Positions 17,371 through 26,170 are shown, counted from the first letter of the stretch. The stretch: 64,000 bases of DNA from Flavobacterium sp. ENC (GCF_020991415.1 NZ_JAJMOY010000001.1:744001-808000), one strand, 5' to 3'. Program-made: numbers and translations. The notes: generated by a model not told the origin, from the sequence alone.

Positions 17371-17604
17371 TTAAACGATTTTGAGAGGATTGTTGAGATT
17401 GTCCAGAATTTCCTGAACTTGTTCGAAATCGTTAGGATGGATTTTGAGTTTGATTCCGCCAAGTGCTGCCGAATACATTGGAACAACCGATAATGTCATT
17501 TCATTTTCAAAAAAATAAGGTATTCCTTCCTGCTCTAATAAATGTTTCAGAATAACCGTTTCGTGGTCATAATTGAATATGGCAATCGTTTTAAAGCTTT
17601 CCAT
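17371..17604 (-). CDS. DUF2007-like putative signal-transducing protein
   Basis: A 77-residue cytoplasmic protein. The pattern IFNYDHETVILKHLLEQEGIPYFFENE, then a Gly-containing strand (ALGGIKLKIHPNDFEQVQEIL), matches the DUF2007 ('putative prokaryotic signal transducing protein') fold, a PII-like ferredoxin-like domain. Its function is not known. The start codon at 17604 is the only ATG near the beginning of the conserved region. It is separate from its neighbours, lying between the AT-rich gap and the divergent rnr gene. Confidence 0.75.
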   Translation of the reverse strand: MESFKTIAIFNYDHETVILKHLLEQEGIPYFFENEMTLSVVPMYSAALGGIKLKIHPNDFEQVQEILDNLNNPLKIV

Positions 17605-17778
17605 AAAAGGTATTTTTGTAAAAATTTGAAATGAGCAGTACTGTAAATTTGTCGTTGAGACTATCTAAATATACAAATTAGAAATCACCTTTGAAAGTTA
17701 TAATTTTAATAATTCTATTTGTTAAAATCTGTTATCTGATATCTTATTTGTAATTTTAAACTTTATAAGAAAAGATAT

Positions 17779-19959
17779 ATGAGTAAGAAAATTAGAAAGC
17801 CGATAAAAAATGAGAATGATTTCTCTAGTAAAATATTTAAAATTTTATCGCAAAGCCCTAATAAAGCATTTAATTACAAACAGATAGGAGCAAAACTTGA
17901 ACTTGATGATACCAAAAGCAGAAACCAGATTATAAAAGATCTAAAAATTCTGGCTGCTTCAAAAAAAATTATAGAGTCTGAACCCGGTAAATTTTTGGTA
18001 AAAGCCGAAAGCCAGGATTATTACGAAGGAACAATTGATATGACAAGCCGTAAAACAGCTTATTTTATTTGTCCTGATTTTACAGAAGATGTTTTTATCC
18101 CGACCAATAATCTGAATCGTGCGCTGGACAAGGACAAAGTAAAAGTGTATGTTTATAACAGAAGAAAAGGAAAAAGACCTGAAGGTGAAGTAATTGAAGT
18201 TGTAGAAAGAAATAAAACCGACTTTGTTGGAGTAATAGATATTCAGGCCAATTTTGCTTTTGTATCGACGGCAAATCCTAAAATGTATACCGATATTTTT
18301 ATCCCAAAAGATAAAATTGGAGAAGCAGAAAACGGGGATGTTGTTTTGGTTACAATAGAAGACTGGCCAAAAAGAGCAGACAGTCCGTTTGGATCTGTCG
18401 TTAAAGTTTTAGGAAAACCGGGAGAACACAATACGGAAATCCATGCTATTCTGGCGGAATACGGATTACCGGCAGATTTTCCGGTAGAAGTAGAGGTCTT
18501 TGCACAGAAAATAGACACTTCGATTCAGGAGGCTGAGATTGCAAAACGTCGTGATATGCGTGATACACTTACGTTTACGATAGATCCGAAAGATGCAAAA
18601 GATTTTGATGATGCCTTGTCTTTCAAAAAGCTGGAGAATGGCAATTACGAAATCGGAATTCACATTGCCGATGTTTCGTACTATCTGGAAGAAGGAACAA
18701 TCCTGGATGATGAAGCCTATCAACGTGCCACTTCGGTTTATTTAGTAGACAGGGTAGTGCCAATGCTTCCGGAAGTTTTATCTAATTTTGCATGTTCGTT
18801 ACGTCCGAATGAAGAAAAATATACGTTCTCAGCTATTTTTGAAGTGGCAGAAAATGCACAGGTAATCAACCAGTGGTTCGGAAGAACTGTAATTTATTCC
18901 GATCAGCGATTTGCCTATGAAGAAGCACAATATATCATTGAAACAAAAGACAATACAATTCCGGTTGATATTTCAATCACAGGAGAATCGTATGTAGTTT
19001 CAGATGAAATAAGGGATGCTACTTTAAAATTAGATGACTTAGCCAAGATTCTGAGAAAGAAAAGAATGGCAAACGGTGCTATTTCTTTTGATAAAGTCGA
19101 AGTGAAATTCAACTTAGATGAACAAGGGGAACCGGAAGGCGTTTATTTCAAAGTTTCAAAAGATGCCAATCATCTGATTGAGGAATTCATGCTTTTAGCC
19201 AACAGAAAAGTGGCGGAATACATTGGTAAACAAAAGAAAACATTTATTTACAGGATTCACGATGAACCCAACGAAGACAAGTTAATTGCGATGCAAACCG
19301 TAATTGCTAAATTCGGATATAAAATAGATTTCCGTAACAAAGGCGATATTTCGAAGTCATTGAATGCATTGATGGAAGAAGTAAACGGTAAAAAAGAGCA
19401 AAACTTAATTGATACGCTTGCGATCAGAAGTATGAGTAAAGCCAAATATTCAACAGAGAATATTGGTCATTACGGTTTGGCTTTTGATTATTACAGTCAT
19501 TTTACTTCGCCAATTCGACGTTATCCTGACGTTATGGTGCATCGTTTGCTGCAATATTATTTAGACAACGGCGCCTCTGTAGACGAAGAAGTATATGAAA
19601 CGAAATGTCTGCATTGTTCGAATATGGAAAGTTTAGCCACCAATGCAGAACGTGACAGTATCAAATACATGCAGGTTAAATACATGCAGGACCATCAGGA
19701 CGAAGAATTCCTTGGAGTTATTTCCGGTGTTACCGAGTGGGGAATTTATGTTGAAATCGTTTCTAACAAATGTGAGGGAATGGTGAGAATCAGAGAAATA
19801 AAAGATGATTATTATACTTTCGATGAAAAGCAATATGCCCTGGTTGGAGCTACTTCAAACAGTATTTTACAATTAGGTGATGAAATATATGTAAAGGTTA
19901 AAAATGCCGATTTAGTTAAAAAACAACTGGATTTTCATTTTTTAAGAAGAGCAGAATAG
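17779..19959 (+). CDS. rnr: Ribonuclease R
   Basis: A 726-residue 3'-to-5' exoribonuclease that degrades structured RNA. The N terminus has a winged-helix segment (about 10-75), then cold-shock-like OB domains (about 75-225), the RNB catalytic domain beginning with TIDPKDAKDFDDALSF (about 268-284), whose aspartates bind Mg2+, the conserved HYGLAFDYYSHFTSPIRRYPD segment (split here as YSHFTSPIRRYPDVMVHR), and a C-terminal S1 domain (from about 640). The protein is shorter than the E. coli enzyme mainly at its C-terminal basic tail, which is usual in Bacteroidota. It heads a plus-strand group with a GIN-domain protein and a LysE-type exporter. Confidence 0.96.
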   Translation: MSKKIRKPIKNENDFSSKIFKILSQSPNKAFNYKQIGAKLELDDTKSRNQIIKDLKILAASKKIIESEPGKFLVKAESQDYYEGTIDMTSRKTAYFICPDFTEDVFIPTNNLNRALDKDKVKVYVYNRRKGKRPEGEVIEVVERNKTDFVGVIDIQANFAFVSTANPKMYTDIFIPKDKIGEAENGDVVLVTIEDWPKRADSPFGSVVKVLGKPGEHNTEIHAILAEYGLPADFPVEVEVFAQKIDTSIQEAEIAKRRDMRDTLTFTIDPKDAKDFDDALSFKKLENGNYEIGIHIADVSYYLEEGTILDDEAYQRATSVYLVDRVVPMLPEVLSNFACSLRPNEEKYTFSAIFEVAENAQVINQWFGRTVIYSDQRFAYEEAQYIIETKDNTIPVDISITGESYVVSDEIRDATLKLDDLAKILRKKRMANGAISFDKVEVKFNLDEQGEPEGVYFKVSKDANHLIEEFMLLANRKVAEYIGKQKKTFIYRIHDEPNEDKLIAMQTVIAKFGYKIDFRNKGDISKSLNALMEEVNGKKEQNLIDTLAIRSMSKAKYSTENIGHYGLAFDYYSHFTSPIRRYPDVMVHRLLQYYLDNGASVDEEVYETKCLHCSNMESLATNAERDSIKYMQVKYMQDHQDEEFLGVISGVTEWGIYVEIVSNKCEGMVRIREIKDDYYTFDEKQYALVGATSNSILQLGDEIYVKVKNADLVKKQLDFHFLRRAE

Positions 19960-19983
19960 AAGTTTAATTTAAAAAATAAAAGT

Positions 19984-20652
19984 ATGAAAAAGTTAATTAT
20001 AGGAGCTGCAATTTTATTTGTTCAGATGTCTTTTGGTCAGGTTACCAAAGATTTAGGTGATTTTGATTCGGTAAAAGTTTTCGATAAGCTAAGTGTAAAA
20101 TTAGTACAGTCTTCAGAAAATAAGATTGTAATTAAGGGAGCACGTGAATCAGAAGTTGAAGTTGTTAACAAGAAAGGATTATTAAAATTAAGAATGCCTT
20201 TTCCTAAATTATTATCCGGAGATGATCTGGATATTACCGTATATTACAAACATTTAGAGCTTATAGATGTAAATGAAGGGGCTTATGTTTCCAGTAAAGA
20301 AGCAATTAAAGCAACTGCTTTTAAAGTAAGTGCCCAGGAAGGCGGTAAAATCAATGTGGATTTAGATGTTAACAAGCTAAAAGTAAGTTCTGTATCCGGT
20401 GGAGAAATTACCCTAAGCGGTAAAGCCGATAATCAGGATGCAAGTTTAGGAGCTGGCGGATATCTTCTGGCAAGTAAATTAAGTACTGCACAAACAACAG
20501 TAAGCGTTTCTGCGGGAGGAAAAGCAGATGTGAATGCTTCTACACTTGTTGATGCAAAAGTGAGCGCAGGAGGCTCTATTTACATTTATGGAAAACCGAA
20601 ACAGATTAATCAGAAAACGGTTTTTGGAGGTAAAATTGAAGAAGTAAAATAA
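19984..20652 (+). CDS. Secreted head GIN domain protein (DUF2807)
   Basis: A 222-residue exported protein with a signal peptide (MKKLIIGAAILFVQMSFGQ). The rest is a repeating beta-strand pattern with VKVFDKLSVKLVQS, VEVVNKKGLLKLRM and a Gly/Ser-rich series (KVSAQEGGKINVDL, KVSSVSGGEITLSG, TVSVSAGGKADVNA, KVSAGGSIYIYG), which is the mark of the DUF2807 (head GIN) beta-solenoid. The role is unknown. It starts 24 bp after rnr and ends 14 bp before the LysE-type gene, so it is probably co-transcribed with both. Confidence 0.88.
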   Translation: MKKLIIGAAILFVQMSFGQVTKDLGDFDSVKVFDKLSVKLVQSSENKIVIKGARESEVEVVNKKGLLKLRMPFPKLLSGDDLDITVYYKHLELIDVNEGAYVSSKEAIKATAFKVSAQEGGKINVDLDVNKLKVSSVSGGEITLSGKADNQDASLGAGGYLLASKLSTAQTTVSVSAGGKADVNASTLVDAKVSAGGSIYIYGKPKQINQKTVFGGKIEEVK

Positions 20653-20666
20653 GAAATTATATTTGA

Positions 20667-21347
20667 ATGATAAATGATATTTTAGCTGGACTGCCATGGG
20701 GACTTTTCCTAAGCTTTATGGTAGGTCCGGTATTTTTTATACTACTGGAAACCAGTATTACAAAAGGATTCAGGGCTGCGATAGTTTTTGATCTTGGTGT
20801 AGTATTAGGTGATATTTTTTTTATAGGAATTGCGTACCTGGGAAGTTACAGATTAATTCAAAGCTTAAAAGATAAACCTGCACTTTTTATTTTTGGAGGT
20901 ATAATTATGCTGGCATACGGTATAATTTCTTTTATAAAATTAAAAAATGACGAAAAAATAAACGACGAAGAAATAGATCGTGATATTATAAAAAGAAACT
21001 ACGGCAGTTTGTTTATAAAGGGATTTTTACTCAACGTTATTAACATTGGTGTACTGGGTTTCTGGCTGGCAGTTATCATTTCTGTAGGACCAAAATTAGA
21101 CATGCAAAATTCAAGAATGTTTACTTTTTTTACTTCTGTAATCATTACTTATTTAGTAGTTGATTGTCTTAAAATATTATTAGCCAAACAATTAAAATCT
21201 AAGATGACACCCACTAATATCGTAAAAATAAAAAAAGCAATTAGCATTGTTTTAATGGTTTTCGGAGTAGTGCTAATCACTCAGGGATGGTTTCCAAAAG
21301 AAAAAGAAATGGTTAGAAATGCCTTTGAGAAGATTGAGAAGAAGTAG
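20667..21347 (+). CDS. LysE family translocator
   Basis: A 226-residue inner-membrane protein with about six hydrophobic segments. The opening PWGLFLSFMVGPVFFILLETSI is the LysE/RhtB family signature (Gly-Pro in the first helix), and the fourth and fifth helices (GFLLNVINIGVLGFWLAVIISVG) contain the second family motif region (Asn-Pro in most members, here NVINIG). Family members export amino acids such as lysine or homoserine lactones; substrate is not readable here. A charged cytoplasmic loop (about 92-110) is rich in Asp, Glu and Lys. It is the last gene of the rnr group, followed by a perfect hairpin terminator. Confidence 0.9.
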   Translation: MINDILAGLPWGLFLSFMVGPVFFILLETSITKGFRAAIVFDLGVVLGDIFFIGIAYLGSYRLIQSLKDKPALFIFGGIIMLAYGIISFIKLKNDEKINDEEIDRDIIKRNYGSLFIKGFLLNVINIGVLGFWLAVIISVGPKLDMQNSRMFTFFTSVIITYLVVDCLKILLAKQLKSKMTPTNIVKIKKAISIVLMVFGVVLITQGWFPKEKEMVRNAFEKIEKK

Positions 21348-21372
21348 TTGTTAACAACTCAAAACATAATTT

Positions 21373-21401
21373 AAAACCTCTGAATTTCAGAGGTTTTTTT
21401 C
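21373..21401 (+). terminator. Terminator after the LysE-type gene
   Basis: A perfect 12-bp inverted repeat (AAAACCTCTGAA and TTCAGAGGTTTT, 21373-21396) is followed by additional T residues. Confidence 0.93.
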
Positions 21402-21405
21402 TTTT

Positions 21406-21438
21406 AAACCCGACAGGTTTTTAAAACCTGTCGGGTTT
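21406..21438. repeat. CCCGACAGGTTTT palindrome
   Basis: A perfect 16-bp palindrome (AAACCCGACAGGTTTT at 21406-21421, its reverse complement at 21423-21438). The same core recurs at 46292-46320 and, degenerated, at 43996-44026. It is not needed for termination here because another terminator lies 10 bp upstream. Confidence 0.85.
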
Positions 21439-21448
21439 GTTATAAGTT

Positions 21449-21629
21449 ATCATCAGGATTCGAACATAAATCTTTATCTAATTTTTTCTAAAAATTAACC
21501 ACAAAAAAACCTTCAGGGAAACCTGAAGGTTTTAGAGGTATCGTCCGGATTCGAACATAAATCTTTACCTAATTTTTTCTAAAAATTAACCACAAAAAAA
21601 CCTTCAAATTGCTTTGAAGGTTTTAGAGG
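21449..21629 (-). repeat. Two tandem 91-bp copies of the tRNA-Cys 3' end plus terminator
   Basis: The T-arm-like string GGATTCGAAC occurs at 21456, 21547 and 21638, with an exact 91-bp period. The third occurrence is the real tRNA-Cys gene. The first two are followed by ATAAATC instead of the rest of the tRNA, so each unit comprises a tRNA 3' fragment, an AT-rich spacer and a terminator hairpin. This is the pattern left by duplication or by integration events at a tRNA 3' end. Confidence 0.9.
21594..21624 (-). terminator. Terminator of tRNA-Cys
   Basis: Read on the minus strand, AAAACCTTCAAA-GCAA-TTTGAAGGTTTT is a perfect 12-bp hairpin running into T residues directly behind the tRNA 3' end. 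A second, related hairpin is at about 21505-21533 in the upstream repeat copy. Confidence 0.88.
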
Positions 21630-21697
21630 CATCGTCCGGATTCGAACCGGAGTAGGAGCTTTTGCAGAGCCCAGCCTAGCCGCTCGGCCACGACGCC
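21627..21697 (-). tRNA. tRNA-Cys (anticodon GCA)
   Basis: On the minus strand the sequence folds as a cloverleaf. The acceptor is GGCGTCG paired with CGATGCC (one G-U pair), followed by the D arm GCC...GGC, then the anticodon stem GGGCT/AGCTC with the loop CTGCAAA, giving the anticodon GCA. The T arm is TCCGG-TTCGAAT-CCGGA. The discriminator is U. CCA is not encoded. It is a stand-alone gene between the LysE-type gene and folB. Confidence 0.95.
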
Positions 21698-21790
21698 GTA
21701 GTTGAACGGATGGCAAAAGTAACTAAAATCTTTAAAATTCAAAACTTTAAAAGTAACTATTTTAAAAAATTAGTTTTTTACAACCAGGAA

Positions 21791-22150
21791 TTACAGCCTT
21801 TTTTCGGTCATTTTTATAGTAACTGATTCAACATCACCGCCAATAGGAGGATTTATTTTAGAAACCCAAACCGTAGTTTTTTCTATTGAACTGATCTCTG
21901 CCAATACACGAATATTGATTCTTTTGGCCACATGCTCCAATAAATGCGAGCGAATAGCCATTTCTTCCGTAACAATTTTATTCAAATGCACATAATCAAC
22001 AGTGTCAGCCAGATGATCTGTTTGTGCGGATTGCTGCAAATTGGTTTTGATTTTGAGATCAACAGTATAGTCTGATCCAATTTTTCCTTCTTCAATCAAA
22101 CATCCGTGGTAGGAGAAAGTGCGAATGTTTTTTAGTTTTATAACTCCCAT
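21791..22150 (-). CDS. folB: Dihydroneopterin aldolase
   Basis: A 119-residue enzyme of tetrahydrofolate synthesis; it converts dihydroneopterin to 6-hydroxymethyl-dihydropterin and glycolaldehyde. Family marks are the N-terminal IRTFSYHGCLIEEGKIGSDY with the active-site glutamate region, the TVDYVHLNKIVTEEM segment, HLLEHVAKRI, and the C-terminal strand VWVSKINPPIGGDVESV with the conserved lysine. Length is normal. It is monocistronic and divergent from glnS, separated by a small inverted-repeat region. No other folate genes are in the window. Confidence 0.93.
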   Translation of the reverse strand: MGVIKLKNIRTFSYHGCLIEEGKIGSDYTVDLKIKTNLQQSAQTDHLADTVDYVHLNKIVTEEMAIRSHLLEHVAKRINIRVLAEISSIEKTTVWVSKINPPIGGDVESVTIKMTEKRL

Positions 22151-22159
22151 ATTCTTGTT

Positions 22160-22223
22160 GTTTCAGGTTTAAAGTTTCAGGTTTAATGCCAGTTAAATAA
22201 CTTTAAACCTGAAACCTGAAACC
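22160..22223. repeat. Inverted repeat of GTTTCAGGTTTAA units between folB and glnS
   Basis: The left arm contains GTTTCAGGTTT twice (22160-22170 and 22174-22184), and the right arm is TTAAACCTGAAACCTGAAACC-like at 22203-22223. The arms can form an imperfect hairpin. It lies in the divergent promoter region, so it may affect both genes or be a dispersed intergenic element. Confidence 0.8.
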
Positions 22224-22230
22224 TTTTTTT

Positions 22231-22238
22231 TATCTTTG
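22231..22238 (+). promoter_or_regulatory. Candidate -7 element of glnS (TATCTTTG)
   Basis: TATCTTTG matches the TAnnTTTG consensus, 19 bp upstream of the glnS ATG. The -33 region is occupied by the inverted-repeat arm and lacks a clear TTG. Confidence 0.55.
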
Positions 22239-22257
22239 CTAAAATTACTATAAAATA

Positions 22258-24375
22258 ATGGCATCAGAAGAGAAATCACTCAATTTTATTGAACAAATCA
22301 TAGAAGAAGATCTGAAATCAGGTCTGTCAAATAACAAACTTCATTTTCGTTTTCCACCGGAACCAAACGGTTATTTACACATTGGGCATGCAAGTTCTAT
22401 TGCATTAAATTTTGGTTTAGGAATTGATTATCAGTCTCCTGTGAATTTACGTTTTGATGATACCAATCCTGAAAAAGAAGAACAGGAATTTGTAGATGCT
22501 ATTAAAAAAGATGTAGAGTGGTTGGGGTATACCTGGTCAGAAGAGCGATATGCTTCCGATTATTTTCAGCAGTTATATGACTGGGCCGTTTTATTAATTA
22601 AAAAAGATAAAGCTTATGTGGACAGTCAGTCTTCTGAAGATATGGCGATTCAAAAAGGAACTCCGTCTACGGAAGGTGTTGATAGTCCGTACAGAAACCG
22701 TTCTGTTGAAGAAAATTTAGATTTATTCGAAAGAATGAAAAATGGTGAATTTGAGGCTGGAACGCACATTCTTCGTGCAAAAATAGACATGAAATCTACC
22801 AATATGCTGATGCGTGATCCGATCATGTACAGGATTTTGCACAAGCATCACCACAGAACGGGAGATACCTGGAAAATCTATCCAATGTACGACTGGGCAC
22901 ACGGACAAAGTGATTATTTGGAGCAAATTTCACACTCCTTTTGTACACTTGAATTCCTGCCGCACCGTGAATTATACGATTGGTTTTTAGATCAGATTTT
23001 AGAAGATAATAAACTGCGTCCAAAGCAAAGAGAATTTGCCAGACGTAATCTTTCACATACCGTTGTGAGTAAAAGAAAATTACAGCAACTGGTTAAGGAA
23101 AAGCATGTTAACGGATGGGATGATCCAAGAATGTCAACCATTTCAGGATTGAGAAGACGTGGTTATACTGCTGCTTCCCTGCGTAATTTTGCTAATACCA
23201 TTGGAATTGCAAAGCGTGATAATTTAATAAATGTATCGGTTTTAGAATTCTGTATTCGCGAAGATCTGAATAAAATTGCCCCTCGTGTCATGGCTGTTTT
23301 AGATCCGGTAAAATTGATTATTACCAATTATCCGGAAGGAAAAGAGGAGTGGCTTGAAGCTGAAAACAATCAGGAAGATGAGAGTGCCGGTTTCAGAAAA
23401 GTACCTTTTTCCAGAGAATTATATATCGAAAGAGAAGACTTTTTAGAAGAAGCTCCGGCGAAATATTTCCGCCTGACTTTAGGAAAAGAAGTACGCCTTA
23501 AAAATGCGTATATCATTAAAGGTGAAAGTGTTATAAAAGATAGTGAAGGAAATATTACAGAGATTCACGTGACTTATGATACCGATTCTTTAAGCGGAAG
23601 CGGGACAGAAGCAAGCCAGAGAAAAGTATCCGGTACCTTGCATTGGGTTTCTATTTCACATGCAGTTCAAGCCGAAGTTCGTATGTACGACCGTTTGTTT
23701 ACAGATGAAGCACCGGACAGTTATAAAGAGAAAAACTTCCTGGATTTTGTGAATCCAAATTCATTGGAAGTGATTACCGGGTTTGTAGAACCAAGTCTGG
23801 CAACCGCTCAAAATGAAGATAAATTCCAGTTTCAGCGTTTGGGTTATTTTACGGTGGATAAGGACTCAACTCCTTCAAAATTAGTATTTAACAAAACAGT
23901 TGGACTGAAAGATGCCTGGGAAGAAAAAGGTAAAAAAGAAGAAAACAGTATCAATAATTCTTTAAAAGAAATCAATAAATATTTTAAAGTAGAGACAAAA
24001 CCGGAGCGTATTGCAATTGAAAGTGCAATAGGGGAGAGCATCAAAAATGTTTCCAGTTTTTCTTTACTGCAAAATTCATTGAAGAAGAATATTAACAATA
24101 ATAAAGGCTCTTTGTTATTTGCTCAGTTTATTTTAAAATACTCCATTTTGAAATCAGCCGATTTTGAAGAAGACGATATTAAAAAATTATATACGATGTC
24201 TTTGAGAAGTGAGTCAACTTATGTTCGTTCGAAAGCACTATTAAATTTAAGAGATATTGAAAATAGTAGTCTGAAAAATCAATTTGATGATGAAATTTTG
24301 AAATTGTATTCTAATCCTCCAAAAAGTGCTTCTGAAACAGAAATTGAAATTCTGGCAGAGATGGTAAAAAAATAA
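22258..24375 (+). CDS. glnS: Glutaminyl-tRNA synthetase with C-terminal extension
   Basis: A 705-residue class I aminoacyl-tRNA synthetase that charges tRNA-Gln. The HIGH motif is in PPEPNGYLHIGHASS (HIGH at 41-44). The KMSKS equivalent is VVSKRKL at about 268-274. GlnRS-specific TRFPPEP-like and DDTNPEKEEQEFVDAI segments are present. The C-terminal beta-barrel anticodon-binding domains run to about residue 560. After this, about 140 further residues, rich in Lys, Glu and Ser and helical, have no counterpart in the E. coli enzyme (554 residues); they may correspond to the YqeY/GatB-like tail known in some GlnRS proteins, but this is uncertain. A separate gltX is 3.6 kb downstream, so both enzymes are present. 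Confidence 0.95.
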   Translation: MASEEKSLNFIEQIIEEDLKSGLSNNKLHFRFPPEPNGYLHIGHASSIALNFGLGIDYQSPVNLRFDDTNPEKEEQEFVDAIKKDVEWLGYTWSEERYASDYFQQLYDWAVLLIKKDKAYVDSQSSEDMAIQKGTPSTEGVDSPYRNRSVEENLDLFERMKNGEFEAGTHILRAKIDMKSTNMLMRDPIMYRILHKHHHRTGDTWKIYPMYDWAHGQSDYLEQISHSFCTLEFLPHRELYDWFLDQILEDNKLRPKQREFARRNLSHTVVSKRKLQQLVKEKHVNGWDDPRMSTISGLRRRGYTAASLRNFANTIGIAKRDNLINVSVLEFCIREDLNKIAPRVMAVLDPVKLIITNYPEGKEEWLEAENNQEDESAGFRKVPFSRELYIEREDFLEEAPAKYFRLTLGKEVRLKNAYIIKGESVIKDSEGNITEIHVTYDTDSLSGSGTEASQRKVSGTLHWVSISHAVQAEVRMYDRLFTDEAPDSYKEKNFLDFVNPNSLEVITGFVEPSLATAQNEDKFQFQRLGYFTVDKDSTPSKLVFNKTVGLKDAWEEKGKKEENSINNSLKEINKYFKVETKPERIAIESAIGESIKNVSSFSLLQNSLKKNINNNKGSLLFAQFILKYSILKSADFEEDDIKKLYTMSLRSESTYVRSKALLNLRDIENSSLKNQFDDEILKLYSNPPKSASETEIEILAEMVKK

Positions 24376-24392
24376 TATCAATATAATCTATT

Positions 24393-24424
24393 AAAAAGCG
24401 CTTCTTGTAAGCGCTTTTTTTTAT
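24393..24424 (+). terminator. Terminator after glnS
   Basis: AAAAAGCGCTT at 24393-24403 and AAGCGCTTTTTT at 24409-24420 form a GC-centred hairpin with a T tract. Confidence 0.9.
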
Positions 24425-24478
24425 TATTTAAAATTTCTATTATAAATGTAATATTTATAGATTTTTTAGATTAAAAGT

Positions 24479-24958
24479 GACTTCTATAAATGAATTTTAA
24501 GCGCATTTTTTACTTCTTCCACCTCGTTAATCCTCTTTTAAAAAATCATTAAACAGAATGCTTTATTTTAATTTTAGACTCCATTTTGCTTTGTTTTTCG
24601 GGTTGTTAACATGTGATTGTTTATAACCCTGAATAGAAATCTATTTGTTGTAAAATTCCAGATTTTCATTTTTTTCAGTTGTAATTTAAAAACAGTGACT
24701 TTTTATTATATCAATTTTAACTATTGTATTTTTATATTTTTACTTCTTTAGCTATTATTTATTAAATCTATTGTTATTATAAATTTAATAGTATAATTTG
24801 ATTAAAAACAACCTTCATAAATTGATTTTAAGCCTCTTTTTTATTTCTTCCATCACATTAATCATCTTTTGAATTATTGTCGATTTTTAAGCTTTATTTA
24901 AGTTTTAGGCGTCATTTTTCTTAGTTTAACGGGTTATTAACATACAATTGTTTATAAA
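24479..24958. repeat. Degenerate 150-bp intergenic duplication
   Basis: The stretch 24425-25265 (about 840 bp) has no gene that I can support. It contains two related 150-bp segments, A at 24479-24629 and B at 24810-24958, offset by about 331 bp. Shared blocks, in order, are CTTC-ATAAAT-GATTTTAAGC, TTCTTCCA-C-C-TTAATC, TTTTAG-C, and GGGTT-TTAACAT followed by ATTGTTTATAA. Both copies lack an open reading frame. They may be remnants of a non-coding RNA or a decayed mobile element. Confidence 0.75.
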
Positions 24959-25265
24959 GTTGGTATTTTTATCCAACGTCAAATTTAAAGTGTTCAATTT
25001 CTAAAATGCACTTAGAATCGAATCTGAGTTTTTCTAAAATTTAAAATAAATAATTTTTGATTTTAGAGGGAATTCTAATCTGAATTCAAAAATTGATTTT
25101 ATGGTCAATTGTAATTGTGATTGTATTTTGATAATACTTATAGCGTAAAAGTATTTTTTAGAACATGTTCATAATTTAAAAATTTCATGGAATTAATTTT
25201 AGGGTTATTTGAAATTTTGTCTTTCGCTTTGGCATAAACAATTTTAATCCTTAAATTTTAATATT

Positions 25266-25745
25266 ATGAAAATTCTATTTTTTACGCTGTCTATTTTATT
25301 TGTGAACATCGCCATTTCTCAAACACACCAAATTATCAAACACAACGGTGAACAACTTGATGTTAATTTTATAAAACTCGAAAACGATTTTGTTTATTAT
25401 ACTTTCGACGGAAGTGCCGAAGAACATAAAATTAGCAAATACGCTGTTTCCAAGATTACCAACAAACAATCCAGTCAAACACAAAAAATATCTGATAAAG
25501 TTATAGTAGATTCAAAATCCGATTATAAATTCGTTACCGTTTTATCTCAGGACAAGACAATAGGTTTAAAACAAGCAGCTAATTTTTCAGGAGTCTCGAC
25601 GAAGACAAAAGGGGAGCCGCCAATCGCAAACCAGAATCATACCGCTATGAGAATCAAAACAGAGTCTGCTTCCAAAGGATATCCGTTTGTAAGTATTGTT
25701 CAGAAAGCAGATGGAAAGTATGAGGCTGTTGCTTATGTGTATTAA
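25266..25745 (+). CDS. Unrecognised secreted protein
   Basis: A 159-residue protein with a signal peptide (MKILFFTLSILFVNIAISQ). I do not recognise the family. The N-terminal half has the alternating pattern of a short beta-sheet (IIKHNGEQLDVNFIKLENDFVYYTFDG), which resembles small Bacteroidota exported proteins that sense or bind through a single beta-domain. The remainder is Lys/Ser/Gln-rich with a C-terminal strand (YPFVSIVQKADGKYEAVAYVY). No lipobox and no T9SS domain is present, so a periplasmic location is likely. It is flanked by a long gap upstream and a YtxH gene 91 bp downstream. Confidence 0.7.
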   Translation: MKILFFTLSILFVNIAISQTHQIIKHNGEQLDVNFIKLENDFVYYTFDGSAEEHKISKYAVSKITNKQSSQTQKISDKVIVDSKSDYKFVTVLSQDKTIGLKQAANFSGVSTKTKGEPPIANQNHTAMRIKTESASKGYPFVSIVQKADGKYEAVAYVY

Positions 25746-25836
25746 ATTTAGTACTAAAAGCTATTAAATTACAATTAATCAATAATTTATAATTCAAAAA
25801 AAGACTACCTTTAGTAATCATTTAAATTTTAATATT

Positions 25837-26163
25837 ATGTCAAAAAACGTAAATACAGTTGCAGCAATTTTAGCTGGAGCTGCAGTAGGAGCGGCGATCG
25901 GAATTTTATTTGCTCCGGATAAAGGATCAAAAACCCGTGCGAAACTAAAAGAAGGTTTGGATGATGCAACGCATAATCTGCAGGATTCGATTTCAGCCGG
26001 TTCTGAAGTGCTGCGTGAAAAATTTGCAACTGCAAAAGAAAATCTTGACGGGACTTACGGCGAGTTACTCTCTAATATGAGTTATAAAACAGAAGAAGTG
26101 ATCAGCTTTTTAGAATCTAAACTGGCTGACCTAAAAGCACAAAACGCTAAACTTCAGAAATAA
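25837..26163 (+). CDS. YtxH domain protein
   Basis: A 108-residue membrane-anchored protein. The N-terminal helix AAILAGAAVGAAIGILFAPDKGSKTRAKLKEG is the classical YtxH signature: a Gly-zipper helix followed by FAP-x-G and a basic stretch. The rest is an amphipathic coiled-coil-like region. YtxH proteins are often induced under stress and have no assigned activity. It is the first of three small envelope genes, with a holin-like and an 84-residue protein following at 26287 and 26640. Confidence 0.85.
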   Translation: MSKNVNTVAAILAGAAVGAAIGILFAPDKGSKTRAKLKEGLDDATHNLQDSISAGSEVLREKFATAKENLDGTYGELLSNMSYKTEEVISFLESKLADLKAQNAKLQK

Positions 26164-26170
26164 TAATCCG

